From NCBI RefSeq assembly GCF_014646195.1, contig NZ_BMMZ01000005.1, positions 1-64,000 of the forward strand: a stretch of DNA of 64,000 nucleotides, written 5' to 3'. A program made the translations under genes and the position numbers. Shown piece by piece: positions 58,151 through 64,000 of the stretch. Numbering within the stretch: the first letter of the stretch is position 1; every line of letters starts with the position of its first letter. The stretch comes from Microlunatus endophyticus. GTDB taxonomy: Bacteria; Actinomycetota; Actinomycetes; Propionibacteriales; Propionibacteriaceae. The notes beneath the pieces were generated by a model. It searched no databases. It had not been told where the DNA came from and worked only from the letters and a program-made list of their open reading frames with translations.

Positions 58151-59413
58151 GTGAGCGGTAGCGCGGAGCAGCTGCGGGTGCTGGATGCGGATGCCGACCT
58201 GGGCACCGTGGCGGACGCGGTTGCCGACGCGCTGACCGCCGGCCGGCCGATCGCTCCGCTGCCAGCCGACCCGACCGCCGCCGAGCAGGTGATGGCCATG
58301 CTGCAGCCGCAGCTGCCGGTCACCGAGGACGATGCCGCCGTCGTGGTATCGACCTCCGGTTCGACCGGTGTTCCCAAGGGCGTCGTGCTGTCCCGGACTG
58401 CGATCCGAGCCTCCGCGTCCGCGACCGAGGAGCGTCTCGGCGGCCCGGGGCGCTGGCTGCTGGCGCTGCCCACCCACTACGTCGCGGGGTTCATGGTCGT
58501 CGCCCGCGCGGTGGCGGCCGGCCGGCCGGTGCACCAGGTCGGCCGGGATCTGTCCGGTCTGTCCCGGTCGGTGGAGGCCGGTGACGGGCGCAGTTATCTC
58601 TCGGTGGTCGGCACCCAGCTCACGCGCGCCCTGCGCGATCCGGTACTGAGTGCCGCACTGGCCCGCGTCGATGTGGTGCTGCTCGGCGGCGGTCCCGCCG
58701 ACCCGGCCCTGCTGGAACGGTCCCGGCAGGCGGGAATCACGGTCGTCACCACCTACGGGATGAGCGAGACCTGCGGCGGCTGCGTCTACGACGGAGTCCC
58801 GTTGCCCGGTGCCACGGTCACCCTCCAACCCGCCGAGGGGTCGCAAAATCCCTCATCTGTACGGGGTGTCGTCGAACCGGAGACTCCTGGACCCCGCGAG
58901 GGTCGGGTCCTGCTCGGTGGACCGATGGTCTTCTCCGGTTACCGTCTCAATCCCGAGCTGACCGCCGCGACGCTGCTCGACGGCCGGGTCCGCACCAACG
59001 ACCGTGGCGTGCTCGCCGACGGTATGCTGCAGGTCCTCGGCCGCTTCGACGACGTGATCATCTCCGGTGGACTGAAGATCGACACCGCGGCGGTCGAACA
59101 GGTCGCCCGGCGATGGCCGGGCCTGGACGGCGAGATCGCGGTAGTCGGCGTACCTGATCCGGAATGGGGTACGCGCCCGGTCGCATACGCCGAGAGCTGG
59201 GCCGGGCAACTGGACACTGAGGCGCTGCGCGGCTATCTGGCGACCCGGCTGGCCCGCCACGAACTGCCGGACGTGGTCGTCCTGGCGACGTTGCCGCGGA
59301 CCAGCAGCGGCAAGATTGATCGTGAGGCGCTGCGGCGAGGGGGCCTCGAACCCGCGACACACCGCACAGATCAGGGAATAAGTGACTCCTCTGCGGAAAG
59401 GGGCGGTGCATGA
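58151..59413 (+). CDS. menE: o-Succinylbenzoate-CoA ligase
   Basis: This 420-residue ANL-family ligase activates o-succinylbenzoate with ATP and CoA. The phosphate-binding loop VVSTSGSTGVPKGV is at about residues 65-78, TTYGMSETCGGCVYDGV near 200, GRFDDVIISGGLKI near 297, and the C-terminal catalytic TSSGKIDREALRRG near 386-399. Two stretches come from a dispersed DNA repeat: about residues 226-241 (PAEGSQNPSSVRGVVE), an insertion between conserved strands, and the last 15-20 residues. Homologues usually have about 360-380 residues. The stop overlaps menA (ATGA). The GTG start is ambiguous because of tandem repeats upstream. Confidence 0.93.
   Translation: MSGSAEQLRVLDADADLGTVADAVADALTAGRPIAPLPADPTAAEQVMAMLQPQLPVTEDDAAVVVSTSGSTGVPKGVVLSRTAIRASASATEERLGGPGRWLLALPTHYVAGFMVVARAVAAGRPVHQVGRDLSGLSRSVEAGDGRSYLSVVGTQLTRALRDPVLSAALARVDVVLLGGGPADPALLERSRQAGITVVTTYGMSETCGGCVYDGVPLPGATVTLQPAEGSQNPSSVRGVVEPETPGPREGRVLLGGPMVFSGYRLNPELTAATLLDGRVRTNDRGVLADGMLQVLGRFDDVIISGGLKIDTAAVEQVARRWPGLDGEIAVVGVPDPEWGTRPVAYAESWAGQLDTEALRGYLATRLARHELPDVVVLATLPRTSSGKIDREALRRGGLEPATHRTDQGISDSSAERGGA
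58829..58874 (+). repeat. Dispersed 45-bp repeat, copy C (inside menE)
   Basis: Contains CCCGCCGAGGGGTCGCAAAA then TCCCTCATCTGTACGGGGTG and TCG. It lies wholly within the menE coding frame and is read as PAEGSQNPSSVRGVV. It is the most divergent copy at the right end. Confidence 0.8.
59351..59398 (-). repeat. Dispersed 45-bp repeat, copy C' (end of menE)
   Basis: Reverse copy: on the minus strand it reads CCGCAGAGGAGTCACTTATT then CCCTGATCTGTGCGGTGTGT and CGCGGG. It codes for the last residues of MenE (PATHRTDQGISDSSA) and reaches to within 11 nt of the menA start, so it may also affect the menA ribosome-binding region. Confidence 0.8.
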
Positions 59414-60333
59414 GTGAGGCTCAGACCATGCCGGGACTGCCGGGGATGCCGAATCTGTCGCAATGGGTCGCCGGTGCCCGGCCGCGTACGCTGCCGCTGT
59501 CGATCGCCCCGGTGATCGCCGGCTCCGCCACGGCCTACGCCGGCGGCTCCTTCAAGGTCGTCCCGGCAGTGCTGGCACTGGTGCTCAGTGTCGCGCTGCA
59601 GATCGGGGTCAACTTCGCCAACGACTACTCCGACGGCATCCGGGGCACCGATGCCGACCGGGTCGGTCCGATGCGCCTGGTCGGATCGGGCGTCGCGCGG
59701 CCGGGCCTGGTGAAACGCGCGGCGTTCGGCTGTTTCGGCCTGGCCGGGATCCTCGGGCTGGTGCTGTTGGTGCTGTCCTGGCAGTGGTGGCTGATACCGG
59801 CCGGGATCGCCTCGATCCTGGCGGCCTGGTTCTACACCGGCGGCAAGCACCCGTACGGCTACCTCGGCCTGGGCGAGGTCTTCGTCTTCGTCTTCTTCGG
59901 CCTGGTCGCGGTCTGCGGGACGACGGTCGTTCAGTTGGGGCGGATCGACCTGGCGACCCTGCTGGTGGCGATCGCGGTCGGTTTGTTGGCGGTGGCCGTG
60001 CTGGTGGTCAACAACCTGCGTGACATCCCCGGTGACCGGGTGGCCGGCAAGCGCACCCTCGCGACGCGGATCGGGGCACCGGCGACGCGGGTCCTCTTCA
60101 CCGGGCTCGCGGTCGGCGCCGCGGTGGCGTACGTCATCACCGCGGCGGTCGCCGGCTGGTGGGCGCTGCTGGCCCTGGTCGGGATCGGCTACCTGGTTCC
60201 GCAGCTGGTGACGGTGCTACGGGGGGCCGTAGGCCGGGACCTGATCCCGGCACTGAAAGCCGCCGGGCTGGCCTGCCTGATCTCGTCGATCGGGCTTGCC
60301 GTCGGCTTGATCATCGGCGCCGCGATCGGCTGA
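59410..60333 (+). CDS. menA: 1,4-Dihydroxy-2-naphthoate polyprenyltransferase
   Basis: This 307-residue UbiA-family membrane enzyme attaches the polyprenyl chain to 1,4-dihydroxy-2-naphthoate. About nine helices are visible. The first Asp-rich motif is NFANDYSDGIRGTD (about residues 68-81) and the second is NNLRDIPGDRVAGKRTLA (about 202-219). WVAGARPRTLPLSIAPVIAG near the N-terminus is typical of MenA. Its ATG overlaps the menE stop. The chain donor is probably made by the polyprenyl synthase at 24-25 kb. Confidence 0.95.
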   Translation: MSEAQTMPGLPGMPNLSQWVAGARPRTLPLSIAPVIAGSATAYAGGSFKVVPAVLALVLSVALQIGVNFANDYSDGIRGTDADRVGPMRLVGSGVARPGLVKRAAFGCFGLAGILGLVLLVLSWQWWLIPAGIASILAAWFYTGGKHPYGYLGLGEVFVFVFFGLVAVCGTTVVQLGRIDLATLLVAIAVGLLAVAVLVVNNLRDIPGDRVAGKRTLATRIGAPATRVLFTGLAVGAAVAYVITAAVAGWWALLALVGIGYLVPQLVTVLRGAVGRDLIPALKAAGLACLISSIGLAVGLIIGAAIG

Positions 60334-60397
60334 GTCATACCTGATCCTCGGCCTCGCCGACGCGGGTCGTGAATCGGTGGTGACTGCCCGGTGGCCG

Positions 60398-60403
60398 TAC
60401 AGT
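60398..60403 (+). promoter_or_regulatory. -10 box of the GT2 gene (leaderless)
   Basis: TACAGT ends 8 nt before the ATG at 60412. This favours that ATG over an in-frame GTG 21 bases upstream, which would place the box inside the gene. Confidence 0.4.
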
Positions 60404-60411
60404 TAACTTCC

Positions 60412-61281
60412 ATGTCGCACACGCCTCGGGTCAGCATCATCGTGCTGTCGATGGGAGACCGGCCCGAGGAATTGGACAAGTGCCTGCGCAGCGCCCTGGC
60501 CCAGACGTACGGCTCGTTCGAGGTGTTCTGCGTCGGCATGGGCTGGCAGCCGGAGGGGTTGCCGGACGGCGTCCGGTGTGAGGGACTCGAGGAGAATCTC
60601 GGGTCCCCCGGTGGCCGCAACTACGCGGCCGGCCGGGTGTCCAGCGAGGTCTTCATGTTCCTCGACGACGACGCCTGGTTGCCCGACCCGGAGTTCCTCA
60701 GCAAGGCGATGGTGATCTTCGACCGGTGGCCGCGGCTGGGGCTGCTGGCACCCCGGCTGTCCGACGAATCGGGTGTCACACTGCGGCGCTGGGTGCCCCG
60801 GGCCCATGTCGGTGACCCGATGGATTCGGGTCCCGCCTTCACCTGCCCGGAGGGGGTCTCGCTGTATCGCCGGCAGGCCTGGGAGGAGGTCGGCGGCTTC
60901 CCGGGCAACTTCTTCCACGGGCACGAGGGCGTCGACGTCTGCTGGCGGATGCGCGATCGCGGCTGGGATGCCTGGTACGAGGCGAGCCTGACCGTCCACC
61001 ATCCGGCGCTGCCGCCCGGACGGCATGCCTACTATCTTCGGCTCAATGCCCGGAACCGGGTCTGGGTGGCGCGCCGCAACCTGCCGGCGCCGCTGATCCC
61101 GGTCTACGTCGGGATCTGGACCGCCATCTCGCTGGCCCGCAATTCCGGCGACTGGGAGTCGGTCAAGTCCTGGGTCTCCGGGTGGAACGAGGGCTGGCGT
61201 ACGTCCCCGGGGCTGCGCGAGCCGATGCGCTGGAAGACAGTCGCCAAGCTGGCCCGGCTGGGTCAGCCGCCGATCATCTGA
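60412..61281 (+). CDS. Glycosyltransferase family 2
   Basis: This 289-residue GT-A fold transferase has the N-terminal RVSIIVLSMGDRPEELDKCL, the metal-binding Asp cluster MFLDDDAWLPDPEF near residue 87, and an acceptor-region segment FHGHEGVDVCWRMRDRGWDA near residue 175. A weakly hydrophobic C-terminal stretch (APLIPVYVGIWTAISLA) may associate with the membrane. It may transfer rhamnose or another sugar into a surface polymer, using nucleotide sugars made elsewhere such as dTDP-rhamnose (inference). It converges with a CDP-alcohol phosphatidyltransferase gene. Confidence 0.9.
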   Translation: MSHTPRVSIIVLSMGDRPEELDKCLRSALAQTYGSFEVFCVGMGWQPEGLPDGVRCEGLEENLGSPGGRNYAAGRVSSEVFMFLDDDAWLPDPEFLSKAMVIFDRWPRLGLLAPRLSDESGVTLRRWVPRAHVGDPMDSGPAFTCPEGVSLYRRQAWEEVGGFPGNFFHGHEGVDVCWRMRDRGWDAWYEASLTVHHPALPPGRHAYYLRLNARNRVWVARRNLPAPLIPVYVGIWTAISLARNSGDWESVKSWVSGWNEGWRTSPGLREPMRWKTVAKLARLGQPPII

Positions 61282-61401
61282 GCGCGGTCAGTCCCGCCGC
61301 ATCCGCGGCCGCCGGAGCCTTCGTTGTCGGCCGTCGCCGTGCGTTTCATGCCCCGTAATGCCAGACGCACAGGCCGCGTACGGGATCGGGGCGACCCCGG
61401 G

Positions 61402-62298
61402 CTACTCCGCCGAGGCGGTGGGATCCGCTTCCGGTGCAGCGGGTCGGGGTGCGGGCTCGGGCGCCTGCGGTCGCAGTCGGCTCGAGGCCAGGATGGCGAC
61501 CAGGTAGCCGAAGGCGGTCAGCGCCGCCAGTGGCAGGCTGACAATCGCCCAGATCCGCAACAGCCCTTCGTGTCCCAGCGGATGCAGCAGGTCGACGGTG
61601 GCGAGCACGAAAAGGATCAGCGAGTATTCGATCGCCCCGAAGGCCCGGAAGAACGGGAAGAAGCGCAGCAGCCCGCGCAGCGACCGCAGCCCGTTGGACC
61701 GGGGCGCGGCGATCTCGCCGTCCTCGGAGAGCTTCGGCCAACCGGAATAGGTCCGCGCCACATGCACCAGATCGCCGAACGCCTTCTTCAGCAGGACCAG
61801 GATCGCAGTCGCCATGCCGAGGATCGTCCAGCCCGCCGCATGCGCCGGACCGCCGTCCAGGTGCAGTCCGAAACCGATCGGCAAGGCAGCCTCGACGACG
61901 TAGTGACAGATCCGGTCGATGTAGACGCCCGCAGCCGAGGACTGCCCGCGCCAGCGGGCGATCTCTCCATCGGTGCAGTCGATCATGATGCTGAACTGGA
62001 CCAGGGCCGCCGCGACCAGGAACGGCCACCACCCCGGCAGCAGCAGCACGGCCGCCGCGCCGACACCGATGATCGCGATCCACCAGGTCACCGCGTTGGC
62101 GCTGATGCCGGTCGGCAGCAGCAGCCGGGTGATGTAGATCGAGCCCTTCCGTAGATACAGCGCACCCGCCCAGTGCTCGGAGTTGCGACGCCCCAGCACG
62201 GTGGGCGGCTGGGACACCGCCCTCAGCTCGGCCATCGACGGATGGTTGCCCCGCGGGCTCGCCGGATCGGGACGGTCGGGGCACACGGCGTCAGGCAT
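61402..62298 (-). CDS. CDP-alcohol phosphatidyltransferase family protein
   Basis: This 298-residue membrane enzyme has the catalytic signature spread over DCTDGEIARWRGQSSAAGVY followed by IDRICHYV, matching the D-x2-D-G-x2-A-R-x8-G-x3-D pattern, with the usual D-x3 spacing completed by His rather than Asp (D-R-I-C-H). About six helices are visible, with a Pro/Ala-rich C-terminal tail. Relatives transfer a phosphoalcohol from CDP-alcohol to make phospholipids or inositol phosphates. The ATG is 7 nt after TATGCT. The last motif residue being His where Asp is usual casts some doubt on activity. Confidence 0.85.
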   Translation of the reverse strand: MPDAVCPDRPDPASPRGNHPSMAELRAVSQPPTVLGRRNSEHWAGALYLRKGSIYITRLLLPTGISANAVTWWIAIIGVGAAAVLLLPGWWPFLVAAALVQFSIMIDCTDGEIARWRGQSSAAGVYIDRICHYVVEAALPIGFGLHLDGGPAHAAGWTILGMATAILVLLKKAFGDLVHVARTYSGWPKLSEDGEIAAPRSNGLRSLRGLLRFFPFFRAFGAIEYSLILFVLATVDLLHPLGHEGLLRIWAIVSLPLAALTAFGYLVAILASSRLRPQAPEPAPRPAAPEADPTASAE

Positions 62299-62374
62299 AC
62301 CGGCCAGCATAGGGTTCTCAGGCCCCGCTCTCAGAGACCGGCCGACGGCATGCCGAGCGGGTTATCCTGGCCGC
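62299..62374. promoter_or_regulatory. Divergent leaderless promoters
   Basis: TATGCT reads left (62311-62306, 7 nt before the phosphatidyltransferase ATG) and TATCCT reads right (62363-62368, 6 nt before the PLDc_N-like ATG). Neither gene has a Shine-Dalgarno sequence. Confidence 0.5.
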
Positions 62375-62632
62375 ATGGGTCGGTTTCTGCCAGTGGCCTT
62401 GGCGATTCTGCTCGCCATCTACACCCTCGTCGAGGTGGCGCAGGCCCCGACGTACGCCGTTCGCCGGATGCCCCGCTGGGGTTGGGCGACCGCCATCATC
62501 CTGCTCCCGATTCTGGGCGCGGCCGGCTGGTTGTTCCTGGGCCGTCCCTCGTCCCAGTCCCGTCGCGAGAATTCCTACACCGCCCGGCCGAAAGCACCCG
62601 ACGACGACAACGACTTCCTCAGCGGTCTGTGA
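62375..62632 (+). CDS. PLDc_N-like small membrane protein
   Basis: This 85-residue protein has two helices (about residues 3-22 and 36-55). The order of Trp-rich segment, RWGWATAIILLPILGAAGWL then FLGRP, matches the PLDc_N (phospholipase D N-terminal, no catalytic domain) family common in actinobacteria. A charged tail ends it. Function is unknown. It overlaps the next gene by GTGA. Confidence 0.8.
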   Translation: MGRFLPVALAILLAIYTLVEVAQAPTYAVRRMPRWGWATAIILLPILGAAGWLFLGRPSSQSRRENSYTARPKAPDDDNDFLSGL

Positions 62633-63237
62633 CGACCGCCGCCATCGTCTTGGCCGGCGGCACGTCGCAGCGCTTCGGCTCGGACAAACTCGACGCCCCG
62701 CTCGCCGGCGTGCCGCTGCTGCAGCATGCTGTCCGGGGTCTTCCCGACGACTGGTTGTTGATCATCGTCGGGCCGCACCGTGCACTGCCCCGGGCGGCGC
62801 TGTTCGTCCGTGAGGACCCGCCGGGCGGCGGACCCGGCGCCGGTCTGGTCGCCGGCGCCCGGGCAGCACGGGACGCCGGGGCGTCCATGATCGCCACGAT
62901 GCCGGGAGACGCGCCCTACGGCAGTGCCGCCGCGCAAGAACTGGCCGCGACCTTGATCGACTCCCTTGCCGGGATCGGTGCGGTGATCGGTGTCGATGCC
63001 ACCGGAGTCGATCAGCCCCTGCAACTGGCCGCTCGCGGTCCGGCCCTGCGGATGCTGGCCCAACGCTCCGGTACACACAACCTGCGCGCCCGCAGCCTGC
63101 TGGATGATCTTGATGCCGCAACCGGGGTCGTACGCCTCCGGTTGCCCGCGGCGCTGACCGCCGACGTGGACGTCCCCGAGGACCTGGCCACGCTCAGCCG
63201 GGACCGGGTCCTGATCAGACCTGACGATCAGACCTGA
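62629..63237 (+). CDS. MobA-like molybdopterin-cofactor guanylyltransferase
   Basis: This 202-residue nucleotidyltransferase has the N-terminal TAAIVLAGGTSQRFGSDKLD, the GTP-binding motif of MobA-type enzymes, followed by GPGAGLVAGARAARDAG and MIATMPGDAPYGS, which carries the metal-site Asp. MobA attaches GMP to molybdopterin; small homologues may handle other cofactors, so the name is tentative. It starts with GTG overlapping the previous stop. Its last codons and stop are encoded by a 13-bp tandem repeat. Confidence 0.82.
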   Translation: MTTAAIVLAGGTSQRFGSDKLDAPLAGVPLLQHAVRGLPDDWLLIIVGPHRALPRAALFVREDPPGGGPGAGLVAGARAARDAGASMIATMPGDAPYGSAAAQELAATLIDSLAGIGAVIGVDATGVDQPLQLAARGPALRMLAQRSGTHNLRARSLLDDLDAATGVVRLRLPAALTADVDVPEDLATLSRDRVLIRPDDQT

Positions 63238-63264
63238 CGATCAGACCTGACGATCAGACCTGAA
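63213..63264. repeat. 13-bp tandem repeat at convergent gene ends
   Basis: GATCAGACCTGAC is repeated three times exactly (63213, 63226, 63239) and once with a mismatch (63252). It carries the stop codons of both flanking convergent genes. As 13 is not a multiple of 3, changes in copy number would alter reading frames but soon meet TGA. Confidence 0.85.
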
Positions 63265-64000
63265 GATCGAACTTGACGCCGGTACGCTGCTCCGCCGCCT
63301 GCCACCAGCGGCTGCCGACCTGCGGATCGGCCATCAGCGCCCGCGGTCGGATGATCCAGGGCTCGCCACGGGACACCCATCGCGGTCCGATGTACTCCCC
63401 GCCGGTCAGTTCCGGCGCGGTGGCCGCGTAGACCTCGCAATCGGCACCCTGGTCCGCCGGTGTGGCCAGCGCACCGGTGAAGAAGTTGATCGCCCGGTTG
63501 ATCGGATCGGTCTGGTGGGCGAAGAGCTCGGTCGCTGCCCAACCGGGGTGGGTCAGCAGCGAGATCACCCGGTGCCCGGCCACCTGGAGCCGGCGGTCCA
63601 GCTCGAGGGCGAAGATCCCGCAGGCCAGCTTGCTCTGCGCGTACGCGATCCCCGGCTGATACCAACCGCGCTCGTTGAAGTGATAGTCGACCGACGGCAA
63701 CGCCCGTGCGGCCAGGCTGCTCACCGAGACCACCCGCGCATCGCCGGCTGCGTGCAGCGCCGGCATCAGCAAGGCGGTCAGGACGAAATGTCCCAGCACG
63801 TTGGTCGCTGCCTGCAATTCGAAACCGTCGGCGGTGATCGTCCGCTTCGGCAGCATCGAGATCCCGGCGTTGTTGATCAAGACATGTACCGGCCCGCGGG
63901 ACAGCTGATCACCGGCGAACCGGCGGACCGAGGCCAGCTCGGCAAGATCAAGATCAGCCAGCTCGAGCCGGGCGTCGGGCACCGTCGCACGGATCCGTTC
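63254..64000 (-). CDS. SDR family oxidoreductase, N-terminus outside window
   Basis: Partial gene: the frame runs off the right edge, so the Rossmann GxxxGxG loop lies beyond it. Visible are DLDLAELASVRRFAGDQL, VLINNAGISMLPKR, SVSSLAARALPSVDYHF (catalytic Ser region), and YAQSKLACGIFALELDRRLQ with the YxxxK pair. It resembles the SDR at 21.8 kb in layout (NNAG, YAQSKL and following HPG), so the two are paralogues. The substrate is unknown. Confidence 0.85.
   Translation of the reverse strand, partial: ERIRATVPDARLELADLDLAELASVRRFAGDQLSRGPVHVLINNAGISMLPKRTITADGFELQAATNVLGHFVLTALLMPALHAAGDARVVSVSSLAARALPSVDYHFNERGWYQPGIAYAQSKLACGIFALELDRRLQVAGHRVISLLTHPGWAATELFAHQTDPINRAINFFTGALATPADQGADCEVYAATAPELTGGEYIGPRWVSRGEPWIIRPRALMADPQVGSRWWQAAEQRTGVKFDLQV

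Overview
The window is chromosomal DNA from a high-GC Gram-positive actinobacterium. A Propionibacteriaceae-type organism (Microlunatus-like) fits best. The evidence is the codon usage, frequent GTG starts, many ATGA/GTGA overlaps, a DUF222-HNH protein, a complete 14-subunit menaquinone-linked complex I, an accessory ClpP pair with a PopR/ClgR-like regulator, a GAF-ANTAR protein, and many starts that lie 6-8 nt downstream of a TANNNT box (leaderless-transcript architecture). Taxonomy is inference from gene content; no rRNA or tRNA gene is visible.

Layout. 0-2.4 kb: two 25-bp-spaced repeats resembling an insertion-sequence end, a DUF222-HNH protein and a decayed MmyB-type regulator. 2.4-9 kb: an orphan Tat-type oligopeptide-family binding lipoprotein, dTDP-rhamnose genes (an rmlC-rmlD fusion and rmlB, divergent from rmlA) and an aldo/keto reductase. 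9-11 kb: an M13 metallopeptidase. 11-19.6 kb: a Dpp/Opp-type ABC importer (binding protein, two permeases, two ATPases), a small membrane protein and a second, closely related binding protein. 19.6-21.7 kb: two Gfo/Idh/MocA oxidoreductases, which suggest that the importer handles a sugar-derived solute. 21.8-24.1 kb: an SDR with a divergent TetR regulator and a clear operator, then a Phd/PIN toxin-antitoxin pair.

24.1-44.4 kb is a respiratory block on the minus strand: isochorismate synthase, a MenJ-like reductase, nuoA-nuoN and a polyprenyl diphosphate synthase. 44.6-49.8 kb: a phosphotransferase, a ClpP pair with an HTH regulator, a GAF-ANTAR protein and a K+ channel with an RCK domain. 49.8-55.4 kb: an aminotransferase, an ABC ATPase with a polytopic partner, and a TM0106-family nuclease. 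55.3-60.3 kb: menD-menC facing menE-menA. With the 24-44 kb block this supplies most of menaquinone synthesis (F, D, C, E, A, J and a prenyl chain enzyme; B, G and a thioesterase are not here), so quinone synthesis sits close to the complex I that reduces it. 60.4-64 kb: a GT2 glycosyltransferase, a CDP-alcohol phosphatidyltransferase, a PLDc_N-like membrane protein, a MobA-like nucleotidyltransferase and a truncated SDR.

The least ordinary signal is a dispersed repeat of about 45 bp with five copies between 42.9 and 59.4 kb. Two copies face each other and form a large inverted repeat upstream of the clpP pair. Two others lie in frame inside menE and appear to add peptide to the enzyme. Other structures worth a look are a perfect 16-bp intercistronic hairpin after the first binding protein, a vicinal Cys-Cys motif in both binding proteins, a perfect TetR operator, short tandem repeats at gene edges, and the very regular leaderless-start signature.
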